Origin: DASZQL01 sp964391865
Lineage (GTDB): Bacteria; Planctomycetota; Phycisphaerae; Phycisphaerales; UBA1924
Assembly (NCBI GenBank): GCA_964391865.1
Contig: CAYMNQ010000001.1
Location: 930,001 to 994,000, forward strand
DNA: 64,000 bases
Direction: 5' to 3'
In this document: positions 41,604 through 50,350 of the stretch, piece after piece
Position numbering within the stretch: the first letter of the stretch is position 1
Layout: each line of letters starts with the position of its first letter
The notes under the pieces: model-generated
Database searches by the model: none
What the model was told of the DNA's origin: nothing
The model's input: only the letters and a program-made list of their open reading frames with translations
Program-made: the position numbers and the translations under genes

Positions 41604-43941
41604 CGCGATCCGCCGAGCACTGGGTTACGGCACCGCGCGCGGCGCAACGCTCCGCCGCGCGGATCTGAAGCTCGCGCCGAGCGGAGGGATCGCCGGGGCG
41701 CGCGAGCTGGTCGTCCACCCCGCGTTCCTGCCCACGCTTCTGATCGCGCTGGCGCTGGTCGCGGTCACGAGCGTCACGGTGTGGTGGTCGCGCTCGAACC
41801 TGGTGATCGCGCCCGGGCGCGTGATGGACGAAACCCGCGCCGTCCGCGCCGAGTTCCGCGTGGTCGACGCCGAGACCACCGCGCGCGAGCGGAATGACCG
41901 GCGCTCGCGCTCGCCGCGGCTGTACGACGCGGACGAAGCCCTCTTCCAGGCGCTCGAACAATCCCTGACGACCCTGCCGGCGGCGCTCGCATCGGCCGCG
42001 ACGCTGAACGAGGTTGCCCCCGAAATCCGCGAGGCGTTCGGGCTGACGGAGGAATCTCTCGCCGCCGTCCGCGCCGAATCGACCGACGGCGGTGTGAGCG
42101 ATCAGTGGCAGTCGCGCGTGCAGCGCCTCATTCGCCGGCTCGAGCGCGAGCCGCTGCTCTCCAACGAGGAATACCAGCGCGCTCTGCAGGGCAGCACCGA
42201 CCGGCTCGAACTGCGCCGGAAAGACAGCATCGACAACGTGCTAAAGGACGCTGCCATCGACCTCGACAGCGCGACGATGCCCGAAAAAGTCCGCGGCTTC
42301 GCGGAGACGGCGGGGTTCACCGGCCCGCGGCTGGACGCCGTCGTCAACCGCCTGACGCACAAACCGCGCCCGCTCTTCGTCTTCAACCGCGACGCGACCG
42401 AACAACGCCGCGACCAAGCCGCTCGCGCCGTGCCCGACCAGTTCATCACCTTCCGCCCCGGCGACGTGATCTTCCAGCGCGGCGAGGTGCTCACCGAGGA
42501 AGACCTCGCCAGCGCCCAGCTCGAAGACGCCGAGTACCAGAACCGCATCCCCGCGTCTTCGCGCTGGCTGCGACACGCGGGCGTCGCCGGGCTGATGTCC
42601 GTCATCATCTTCGCGCTGCTGGGCTACCTGCGTGTCTACTACCCGAGCATCGTGCGCAGCCCCGCGCGCCTCGCCGGTGTGGCCGCGCTGCTGGGCGTCA
42701 CCGGCGCGATCACCTGCTGGCTGGGCGTCAGTTGGCCCGGCGCGCTGTGGCTCATCGCCGTCGGGCCCGTCGTGCTCGCCGCCATGATCCTGATCGTCGC
42801 GTACGACCCGCGCGTGGCGATGGTCCTCGCCGCCGCCCTGGGCGTGGTCATCGGCATCTCCTTGCGCATGCCCGTCGGCTACTTCGCGGTGATCGTCACC
42901 AGCATCGCCGTGGCGGGGTGGCGCCTGCGGGAGATCCGAGGGCGGAACGACGTCATCGCCGCCGCCGCCCTCGTCGCGTGCACCGCCGCGATCACCACGC
43001 TCATCATCGGTCTCCTCGACCGTCCACTCGGCGGAGACTCGCACCGCGCGGTGCTGATCGAGATCGCGGGCGACGCGGTCCGCGCGGGCGTCGGCGCCTT
43101 CGCCGCCGGAGCGCTCACGCTGGTGCTGCTCCCCGCGGTCGAACGCGTCTTCGATGTCGTCACGGGAATGACGCTCAGCGAATGGCGCGACCCGCGCCGA
43201 CCCCTTCTCCGCGAACTGCAGCAGCGCGCGCCCGGCACGTTCAATCACTCGCACACCGTCGCCACCCTCGCGGAGTCCGCCGCCGAGGCGATCGGCGCCA
43301 ACGGCATGCATCTCTACGTCGGCGCGCTCTACCACGACATCGGGAAGATGATCAAGCCCGAGTACTTCGTCGAAAACCAGGGCGGCGGGTTCAACAAGCA
43401 CGCAAAGCTCAGCCCCGCCATGAGCCTGCTCGTCATCGTCGGGCATGTGAAAGACGGCATGGAACTGGCCCGCGAGTACGCGCTCCCCCGCTCGCTGCAC
43501 CACTACATCGAGAGCCACCACGGCACCACGCTGGTGCAGTATTTCTTCGACGCCGCCAAACGCCAAGCAGCCGAGGACCGCAACGACGATGAACCGGAGG
43601 AAGTCGAGTACCGCTACCCCGGTCCGCGCCCGCGCACGAAGGAAGCCGCGATCCTGATGGTGTGCGACGCCGTCGAGAGCGCTACCCGCGCGATGGCGGA
43701 ACCGACCCCGGCGCGCATCGCCGCGCTCGTCCACTCGCTCGCCAACAAGCGCTTGATGGACGGGCAGTTCGACGACTGCGGGCTCACACTCCGCGAACTC
43801 GCGGCGGTCGAGGACGCCGTCATCAAGGGCCTCTGCGCCATCTACCACGGGCGGATCGCGTACCCCGCCGAAGCGGCGACCAGCGATCTGAACGACACCA
43901 TGCAGCGCACCGCCAAGCAGGCGGCGGAGCGGATGGGGTGA
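41596..43941 (+). CDS. pgpH: 7TM-HD domain cyclic-di-AMP phosphodiesterase-like protein (PgpH family)
   Basis: 781 residues. One N-terminal membrane helix (FLPTLLIALALVAVTSVTVWW) is followed by a ~290-residue extracellular domain with PRLFVFNRDAT-like and ITFRPGDVIFQRGEVLTEED segments. Several membrane helices span ~320-520. A C-terminal HD hydrolase domain carries NHSHTVATLAESAAEAIG, ALYHDIGKMIKPEYFVENQ and HHYIESHHGTTLVQYFF, all metal ligands present. In Firmicutes this family degrades c-di-AMP; the substrate here is inferred from family membership only. It overlaps phoH upstream and folP downstream (GTGA at 43938-43941). Confidence 0.92.
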   Translation: MLDAIRRALGYGTARGATLRRADLKLAPSGGIAGARELVVHPAFLPTLLIALALVAVTSVTVWWSRSNLVIAPGRVMDETRAVRAEFRVVDAETTARERNDRRSRSPRLYDADEALFQALEQSLTTLPAALASAATLNEVAPEIREAFGLTEESLAAVRAESTDGGVSDQWQSRVQRLIRRLEREPLLSNEEYQRALQGSTDRLELRRKDSIDNVLKDAAIDLDSATMPEKVRGFAETAGFTGPRLDAVVNRLTHKPRPLFVFNRDATEQRRDQAARAVPDQFITFRPGDVIFQRGEVLTEEDLASAQLEDAEYQNRIPASSRWLRHAGVAGLMSVIIFALLGYLRVYYPSIVRSPARLAGVAALLGVTGAITCWLGVSWPGALWLIAVGPVVLAAMILIVAYDPRVAMVLAAALGVVIGISLRMPVGYFAVIVTSIAVAGWRLREIRGRNDVIAAAALVACTAAITTLIIGLLDRPLGGDSHRAVLIEIAGDAVRAGVGAFAAGALTLVLLPAVERVFDVVTGMTLSEWRDPRRPLLRELQQRAPGTFNHSHTVATLAESAAEAIGANGMHLYVGALYHDIGKMIKPEYFVENQGGGFNKHAKLSPAMSLLVIVGHVKDGMELAREYALPRSLHHYIESHHGTTLVQYFFDAAKRQAAEDRNDDEPEEVEYRYPGPRPRTKEAAILMVCDAVESATRAMAEPTPARIAALVHSLANKRLMDGQFDDCGLTLRELAAVEDAVIKGLCAIYHGRIAYPAEAATSDLNDTMQRTAKQAAERMG

Positions 43942-44828
43942 GCGCCACGCCATCTTGGGGGCTCGCGCCGGGCCGTTCGATCACGCTGGCCCGCCCCCGC
44001 CTCATCGCCATCCTCAACATCACCCCCGACAGTTTCTCCGACGGCGGGCAGTTCCTCTCGCCCGACACCGCGCTCGCGCGCGCCGTCGCCGCGATGAACG
44101 AGGGCGCTGACGCGCTCGACATCGGCGGCGAGTCCACCCGCCCCGGCGCGCCGTCGGTGCCGCCGGATGAGCAGATCACGCGCGTGGTCCCAGTCATCCG
44201 CGCCATCCGCGCCGCGGGCATCGACGCGCCGATCACCATCGACACCACCAGCGCCCGCGTAGCGTCGGCGGCGCTCGAAGCCGGCGCGGACGCGATCAAC
44301 GACGTCGCCGCCGGACGCGACGACCCCGCGATGCTCCCCCTCGCCGCCGAACGCCGCCGCGGCATCATCCTGATGCACCGGCTCCGCGCGCCGGGCGACG
44401 ATCACTACTCGACCGACTACGCCGCCCCGCCCGACTACTCCGCGCTGGGCGGCGTGGTCCGCGCGGTCCGCGACTTCCTTAAATCCCGCGCCGCGGCAGC
44501 GCTCGCGGCGGGAGTCCCGCCCGAATCCATCTGCATCGACCCGGGTCTGGGCTTCGGCAAGTCCGTCGCCGACAACCGGGCACTCATCCGCGCCATGCCG
44601 GAGTTCGTCGCGACGGGCTACCCGGTCCTCTTCGCCGCCAGCCGGAAAAGCTTTCTCGCTCGTCCCATCGGCCCAAACGGCGAACGCGAACCGCCCGCGC
44701 AGCGTGTCGAATCCTCCGTCACCGCCGCGCTCGAGGCCCTGTCGGCGGGAGTCCGGCTGTTCCGGGTCCACGACGTGGCCGCCCACGCCGCCGCGTTCCT
44801 GCACGCCGTCTCAGTCCGGGATCGATAG
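43938..44828 (+). CDS. folP: Dihydropteroate synthase
   Basis: A 296-residue FolP that condenses p-aminobenzoate with dihydropterin pyrophosphate in folate synthesis; sulfonamide target. Signature motifs: IAILNITPDSFSDGG, ADALDIGGESTRPGA, ITIDTTSA, AINDVAAG, ICIDPGLGFGK and FAASRKSFLARP. The start is a GTG overlapping the pgpH stop by four bases, so the phoH-pgpH-folP genes are translationally coupled. The HDVAAHAAAF helix closes the barrel. Nothing unusual is visible. Confidence 0.95.
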   Translation: MSATPSWGLAPGRSITLARPRLIAILNITPDSFSDGGQFLSPDTALARAVAAMNEGADALDIGGESTRPGAPSVPPDEQITRVVPVIRAIRAAGIDAPITIDTTSARVASAALEAGADAINDVAAGRDDPAMLPLAAERRRGIILMHRLRAPGDDHYSTDYAAPPDYSALGGVVRAVRDFLKSRAAAALAAGVPPESICIDPGLGFGKSVADNRALIRAMPEFVATGYPVLFAASRKSFLARPIGPNGEREPPAQRVESSVTAALEALSAGVRLFRVHDVAAHAAAFLHAVSVRDR

Positions 44829-45258
44829 AACAACTCTCGGTAGCCGCTCAGAGGAAATCATCGAGATTCGCCGCCCGTTCCACGCGCCGGCGTCGCTCGC
44901 CCGGATGTCATCACACCGACTGACACACCTCCCGCCACCTCCACGGCGATCTCTCTTCTGCACCACAGGCCCGCGCCGAATCCCAGACCGGCGCGGGCCT
45001 CTGGGTTATTGAGCGCGACGTGCGGCGGACCCGTCGCCGCGTGCTGATGTGGTTGGGCGATGGTCTACTTGGTTGCGACACTCAACAAGAAGCACCGGCC
45101 GGGGAAACAGATCCGCAGAACGCGCAGTTGATATCCCGCGCGCCCGCGGGGCGAATCCCGCCTACGATCCGCGCCCAATCGCGCCTATCGCAGGCGCGGG
45201 TTCGTTCCGACGCCCCGCGGAGACTGATCGCGTGCTGAATTCGTCCCGAGTCGGCGTG
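44829..45258. other. 430-base gap between folP and the deiminase-like gene
   Basis: Apart from the strong hairpin at 44967-45000, no gene is visible. Position 45232 holds an in-frame GTG that would extend the downstream protein by nine residues. No convincing -35/-10 pair was seen. Confidence 0.5.
44967..45000 (+). terminator. Probable transcription terminator or hairpin after folP
   Basis: AGGCCCGCGCC and GGCGCGGGCCT form a perfect 11-bp stem around a 12-base loop. The downstream sequence CTGGGTTATTG is only weakly U-rich, so termination may be inefficient or Rho-assisted. Confidence 0.55.
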
Positions 45259-47430
45259 ATGGCTCGTTTCGTGATGGTGTTTGGATTCCTCGCGGGCACA
45301 TCGGCGGCGAGCGCGCAGGTGGCGCCACCCTCAGAACGGCCGGCGCGCCCGATCCACCCCGCGTTGCCGGGAGCGCATGTTGCGCCCGAAGGCCCGACCT
45401 CCGCCGAGGTTCTGAGAGCGACGCAGGACCAGGTGATTGCGAATCTGCGGGCCCAGCCGCTGGGACTGGCGACGGCGGAGTCACTGAACATGCCCGAGGA
45501 GTTCCTCCGCCGAGTGGCGAGCCGCATTATCCGCCAGTCGTTCGCGCAGAGCTTTCGGCGCGTGGAGCCGACGCCCGAGCCGAAGGGCTTCGGCGCCGGG
45601 AGCGCGACGGAACAATCGAGCATCGTGCAGTCACGCCGGCGTGAGATCACCGCCGACCGGCTGGCGATGTGGCGCGGCTTTCCGGTGCAGCCTCCCGAGG
45701 TGCGCTCGTTCCGCGCGCCGGTGAACACGCCGGTCGAGGAGCTGATCCCGCTGCGCGTGGATGACGCGAAGTACACCGACGCCGAACGGACGGCGGCGGA
45801 GCACATCGCGAAGCGGCTCGCGTTCGACGGGCTGATGCCCACCCTCGTCCGCGCGCTCGCGCTGCTCACGCCCGATCAATGGCAATCACCCACGCCGGTG
45901 CAGATGCGCCGACTGTCGGCGATGGGGCTGCCCACCGACCTGTTGCAGGGCGTGGCCCTCCCGGGCAATGAAACACCCAGCACCACGGACATCGTCGCAT
46001 GGGCGGCGGCGAAGTTGAAGAGCGGCATCAGCGCCGAGGACGCAGCACGCGAAGCGGCGGCGCTCGAATACCGCTTCCGCGCCACACAGCAAGGCTTCGT
46101 CGCCGCGAGCGAAACGGGCGAGTACGGCGTTGATCTCGTCCGCGCTCACATCAACACCGACCGCATGATCGGCGGCGTGGGCGGCGGGGGCGCGATGGAC
46201 CTTCTTCGCCAGGTGTTCCCGCTCCTGCCGCAGGCGAAGTTCATCGTGCATGTGCGCCAGGAGCACGCGGAGATGTTCGCGGCGCTGGTCGGGTCATGGG
46301 CGATCGGCGATCCGTCGCGCGTGCTGCTCTCGGTCGAGAACATGCCCATCGCGCAGTGGGCGCAGGACAACGGCAAGCCGGGCTTCATCCAGCGCGAGGG
46401 CGTCGCACGCGAGCGCGCGACCATCATGCCCCGTTACACGGGCCGCGGCGAGGCACCACTCAGCTTCATGGCGGGCGAGTCGCAGGCGATGGAGTCGCTC
46501 TCCGAGTTGGGCGAGCGCGTGATCCAGTCGCGGCTGATCTTCGAGGGCGGCAACCTCATCCCCGTGCGCGACCCGGCGAGCGGGAAACGATTCCTCTTCG
46601 TGGGCGAAGCGGAGATCGCGCGGAATGCGGCGCTGGGCCTGAGCCGAGAGCAGGTGCTCGGCGCGTTCGCAGCGGAGTTCGGTGCCGACCGGGTGGTGGT
46701 GCTCCCCGCAGCATCCTTCCATATCGATTTCGAGGTGACGTTCCGCGCGCACGACGGCAAGCTGCTCGCGTTCGTGAATGACTCCCGCGCCGCGCTGCGC
46801 CACATCCTGACGGCGGCGGGCGATGCATTCGAGAAATCGGGCACGATCACCCCCGAGGACGCCGACAAGCTGCGCACCGTGATCAGCGATCTCCGATTTG
46901 ATATCGCGGTATCGGCGCTGAGCCAGGTGGTGTCGTCGGGCTTGACCCCTGGGAACGCCGTGAGCGCGGACCTGATCCGGCGATTGTCGCCCAGCGACGA
47001 CACGTGGGCCGCCGACAGCATGCGCCGGCTGCTGCTGGCGCTCGACATGGTGTCGGCGAGCTACGACGATGCGCACGCGACGGACCAGGACGCGCGGGGC
47101 AGGGCGTACTTCGCGGCGCTCGTCGAGCAAGAGCGCGACCGCTTCGCCATCCGGCAGCGGATGATCGAGCTCGGGTTCACCGTGGTCATGGTGCCGAGCC
47201 TGTCGGCGGACGGGCTGAGCCTGAACTATTTGAACGGCGTCCACGCGCCGGGCGTGTACCTCATGCCCGCATACGGCGGCGTGTTCGCGCGCCTCGATTC
47301 CGCCGCACGAGAGACGATTCAGACGGCAATCGGGACCGGGGCGACGGTGTATCCAGTCTTCAGCGCGGAAACCATGCACCGCGAGGGGGCGGTCCACTGC
47401 GCGATCAGCCTGTACCCCTCGGCCCCGTAA
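45259..47430 (+). CDS. Secreted protein with a peptidylarginine/agmatine deiminase-like fold
   Basis: 723 residues from ATG 45259, beginning with a signal peptide (ARFVMVFGFLAGTSAASAQ). Residues ~40-330 form a helical region I cannot name. The rest shows guanidino-group-modifying enzyme motifs in the right order: IAQWAQDNGKPGFI (substrate Asp), IFEGGNLIPV, SFHIDFEVTF (His and Asp) and HREGAVHCAISLY at the C-terminus (nucleophile Cys). SLNYLNGVHAPG, just before the Cys, also fits. The fold is shared by agmatine deiminase and bacterial peptidylarginine deiminase; the size and export make a secreted protein- or peptide-modifying enzyme plausible. Substrate is unproven. Confidence 0.6.
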   Translation: MARFVMVFGFLAGTSAASAQVAPPSERPARPIHPALPGAHVAPEGPTSAEVLRATQDQVIANLRAQPLGLATAESLNMPEEFLRRVASRIIRQSFAQSFRRVEPTPEPKGFGAGSATEQSSIVQSRRREITADRLAMWRGFPVQPPEVRSFRAPVNTPVEELIPLRVDDAKYTDAERTAAEHIAKRLAFDGLMPTLVRALALLTPDQWQSPTPVQMRRLSAMGLPTDLLQGVALPGNETPSTTDIVAWAAAKLKSGISAEDAAREAAALEYRFRATQQGFVAASETGEYGVDLVRAHINTDRMIGGVGGGGAMDLLRQVFPLLPQAKFIVHVRQEHAEMFAALVGSWAIGDPSRVLLSVENMPIAQWAQDNGKPGFIQREGVARERATIMPRYTGRGEAPLSFMAGESQAMESLSELGERVIQSRLIFEGGNLIPVRDPASGKRFLFVGEAEIARNAALGLSREQVLGAFAAEFGADRVVVLPAASFHIDFEVTFRAHDGKLLAFVNDSRAALRHILTAAGDAFEKSGTITPEDADKLRTVISDLRFDIAVSALSQVVSSGLTPGNAVSADLIRRLSPSDDTWAADSMRRLLLALDMVSASYDDAHATDQDARGRAYFAALVEQERDRFAIRQRMIELGFTVVMVPSLSADGLSLNYLNGVHAPGVYLMPAYGGVFARLDSAARETIQTAIGTGATVYPVFSAETMHREGAVHCAISLYPSAP

Positions 47431-47923
47431 CCCCACGCCGCCTTCTCTAAACCACCACAATCGGACGGGCGATTGATTCAACAACAGTCGATTGGTATTC
47501 AGTTATTCAGACCGCCGATATGCCGGACCTGACCGCGTCAAACGAGACAGGGTTTTTCAAACGATCCCGGAAAAAAGGCTCGACGGGCGTTCAAGTTGGG
47601 TTATCATCCAAAGTGGAGTTTGTGTGTCCGCTCGGGGACTTTCGCTGCCGTCCACCGCGCCCGATGGAGTGTCGTCCGGCAATGTGCCATCGGTGTTTGT
47701 GTGCGGCAGAAGAGTCGATCTGACTCGTGTGGGGCGAAAGGATTCGAGGAGATAATGAGGTCTGCGTCACGGAATACCGGTCTGCTCGTATCAATCAGTT
47801 GAATTCTGGTGTGTGATGTGTTGGCTCGGCCGTGCGTCGCGGCTCGGGCCTTTGAACGTGTGTGTGTCGGTCCCCTGTTTCCCATCCCGCTTGTGTTGAT
47901 GTGGGAGCGTTGGAGGTTCACGG
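47431..47923. other. 493-base leader region before the dockerin-protein pair
   Basis: The gap is less GC-rich than its surroundings and holds no likely gene. It contains a possible promoter (47473-47501), a GGTTTTTC and GGAAAAAAGG segment near 47550-47578, and the ribosome-binding site GGAGG seven bases before the next gene. A long untranslated leader is likely. Confidence 0.5.
47473..47501 (+). promoter_or_regulatory. Possible sigma-70-like promoter for the secreted dockerin-protein genes
   Basis: TTGATT (47473-47478), 17 bases, and TATTCA (47496-47501). It would give a leader of about 415 bases. The match is moderate and no experiment supports it. Confidence 0.3.
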
Positions 47924-50089
47924 ATGTCTCAAGTGAATGCGATGAAAGCGTTGCTCGCCTGTACGGTTCTCGCCGCCGGTACCACGGCCGCGATCGCCGA
48001 GACGAGCTTCATCCCGACGACGTACCGCGTCTCGGGCGATGTGACCGTTGACCTGCTCGGCCCGGTGGCCGGCGTCGACGTCTTCAACGGCCTGAACCCC
48101 GGCTCCGAGAGCATCAGCGCCAAGTTCGGCGGCGGCGTGCTCGTCCAGGGCTCGATGAGCGGCTTCAGCCTCACTGAGGGCAAGGTCGCGCTGCAGGGCG
48201 CGCTCCTCGTCGTCACCGGCGAAGAGACCGACCCGATCCAGATCGCCAACCCGATCGTCACGATCGACGGCACCGGCGACGGGCAGATCCTCAGCAGCGA
48301 CCTCGAACAGTTCACCCCGTTCTTCGACCTCCCCGCGTCGCTCCGCACCAGCGTGATCGACCCCGCGGGCCAGATGCAGGTCGTCAACGGCATCACCATC
48401 TCGCGCGAGCTGGCCGAACTGCTCGGCATGCCGCAGGCCGCCGGCCAGTTGGTCGGTCAGATCACGATCAACATGGATGACCGTGACGATCTCAGCCGCC
48501 GTACGGTCGAGGACTTCTCCTCGCTCGACGCCGCCGACGCCAACGAAGTGACGGGTGACGTGGTCCGCGTCTGCGGCGCGGGCTCGCCCTTCAACCCGCC
48601 GACCACCGGCCCCGACGTGATCGTGGGCGATATCAACGGCATCTCGAACTACACCGCGGTCGGTTCGATCAAGGCGTACTCGATCGGCACCACCAGCTGC
48701 AATATCGGCACCGTCAACCTCCAGTGGTTCGCAGCTCAGAACCGCCACCCGGTCATCCCGCAGGACATCTACCGCTTCACGCCGGGCACACTCGGCGCGA
48801 ATCAGGACACCAAGATGCGCCAGTTGGGCCAGAGCTTCCTGAAGCACGGCTTCTTCGCGCTGAGCGAATCGCTCTGCTGCCCCGGGCAGTGCAATACCGT
48901 GCCGGCCGGCGACTTTCTCGGCACCGGCTGCTCCGACCCCTACACCGCGGCCCGCAACGGCACGCAGGCCAACATCGGCCCGAGCTGGGAAGTGAACACC
49001 TCGACCGGCTTCTACCCGTACCCCTGGAGCGCCCCGGCCGCCGCGGCGAACATCGGCCGTCGTCTGCAGGTCAACACGGCTGAGCTGTCGAGCCAGCCCG
49101 CCGGCACCATCTACTTCGCCGAGTGCCAGTACGTCAGCCCCGACGAGTCCTCCTTCGGCGGCTTGATGAACGACAACAACAACGCCTCGCACCGCCGACT
49201 CACGATCGGCGCTACCTCGCCGTGGAACGCCACCCTCGCCAGCACCACGCAGCGCATGCGCCCCGCCATCCTCGCGTGGCAGGACAACGACAACACCGTC
49301 GGCGTCAGCATCGTTGACAGCGTCCAGAGCGGCGCTCACGACGGCCGCTACTACGTCGCATACGACACCACCAACATGGGCCCCGGCGTGTGGCGCTACG
49401 AGTACAACGTCTACAACCTCAACGGCGGCCGCGGCGTGCAATCGTTCAGCGTCCCCATCCCCGCCGGCGCGGTCATCACCAACACGGGTTTCTGGGACGT
49501 CAACGCTCACTCGGGCGACGGCGTCAACGACGTGACCCGCAGCGGCACCGACTGGGCCATCAGCGTCGGCTCATCCAACGTGACTTGGTCCACCGACCTC
49601 TGCTCGACCAACGCGAATGCGAACGCCCTCATGTGGGGCACGATGTTCAGCTTCTGGTTCGACTGCAACCTCCCGCCGGAGAAGCTCGCCGGCACGCTGA
49701 CCCACTTCCGCGGCAACGGCCCGTACCTCCCGCAGCCGGGCGGCTCGAACTGCGGCACCGGCACCCCCGGCACCTCGAGCGCGCAGCTCAACGTCCCCGG
49801 CCTCGACTGCAACGGCAACGGCGTCGCTGACAGCATCGACATCGCCACCGGCGCGAGCCAGGACGCCAATGTGAACGGCGTCCCGGACGAGTGCGAAGTC
49901 CCGCCCGCCTGCCCGGGCGACGTGGACGGCGACGGCTCCGTCGGCCTCTCCGACATCGCCGGCGTGATCACCTGCTGGGGCCAGCCGGTTGTCGGCCCCT
50001 GCGCCAACGCGGACCAGGACGGCGACATGCAGGTCGGCCTCTCCGACATCGCGGTCGTCAGCAACAACTGGGCGGTTACCTGCCCGTAA
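47924..50089 (+). CDS. Large secreted dockerin-bearing protein (first of two tandem paralogs)
   Basis: 721 residues. ATG 47924 has GGAGG seven bases upstream. Signal peptide: ALLACTVLAAGTTAAIAE. The central ~450 residues define a family of unknown function: GPDVIVGDINGISNYTAVG, IGTTSCNIG, NRHPVIPQDIYRF, FLKHGFFALSESLCC, WEVNTSTGFYPYPW and QYVSPDESSFGGLMNDNNNA. The C-terminus has LDCNGNGVADSIDIATG, which is calcium-binding-like, and two dockerin-type EF loops (CPGDVDGDGSVGLSDIAGVI and ADQDGDMQVGLSDIAVV), ending TCP. Dockerins normally dock to cohesins or bind Ca. Function is unknown; likely at the cell surface. A terminator follows. Confidence 0.8.
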   Translation: MSQVNAMKALLACTVLAAGTTAAIAETSFIPTTYRVSGDVTVDLLGPVAGVDVFNGLNPGSESISAKFGGGVLVQGSMSGFSLTEGKVALQGALLVVTGEETDPIQIANPIVTIDGTGDGQILSSDLEQFTPFFDLPASLRTSVIDPAGQMQVVNGITISRELAELLGMPQAAGQLVGQITINMDDRDDLSRRTVEDFSSLDAADANEVTGDVVRVCGAGSPFNPPTTGPDVIVGDINGISNYTAVGSIKAYSIGTTSCNIGTVNLQWFAAQNRHPVIPQDIYRFTPGTLGANQDTKMRQLGQSFLKHGFFALSESLCCPGQCNTVPAGDFLGTGCSDPYTAARNGTQANIGPSWEVNTSTGFYPYPWSAPAAAANIGRRLQVNTAELSSQPAGTIYFAECQYVSPDESSFGGLMNDNNNASHRRLTIGATSPWNATLASTTQRMRPAILAWQDNDNTVGVSIVDSVQSGAHDGRYYVAYDTTNMGPGVWRYEYNVYNLNGGRGVQSFSVPIPAGAVITNTGFWDVNAHSGDGVNDVTRSGTDWAISVGSSNVTWSTDLCSTNANANALMWGTMFSFWFDCNLPPEKLAGTLTHFRGNGPYLPQPGGSNCGTGTPGTSSAQLNVPGLDCNGNGVADSIDIATGASQDANVNGVPDECEVPPACPGDVDGDGSVGLSDIAGVITCWGQPVVGPCANADQDGDMQVGLSDIAVVSNNWAVTCP

Positions 50090-50123
50090 TGTTGGCTCGA
50101 TTGTGAATGATTGAATCGAACAC

Positions 50124-50158
50124 AGACGCCGACCGGAATGGTCGGCGTCTTTTTTTTT
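50124..50158 (+). terminator. Intrinsic terminator between the two dockerin paralogs
   Basis: AGACGCCGACC and GGTCGGCGTCT form a perfect 11-bp stem with loop GGAAT, followed by an eight-base U tract. It separates the paralogs into two transcripts or a read-through pair. Confidence 0.93.
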
Positions 50159-50350
50159 GAGAACCTCGCCGCACAACGCTTCTGCCCTGCGTCAAAGCGG
50201 TGTACCTTGAAGCTGGCACCTGTGGGGTTGGTGTTGAACCTGTGGGCCGAGCGGCTCGCCGCGGCGTGGCGGCGAGAGTTGTTCGGTCCGGCTTTGCCGG
50301 AGCGTGGGCGCTGCCGCGACCGGCGACCGAGAAGAGAAGGAGCTTTGGCC

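Noticed and set aside
42241..43953. 570-codon open frame antisense to pgpH
   Set aside because: His/Arg/Glu-rich shadow of a conserved gene; no domain or plausible start signal.
47492..47802. Short open frames in the leader of the dockerin-protein genes
   Set aside because: No ribosome-binding site, no conserved features and three frames open at once, as expected for a stretch without stops.
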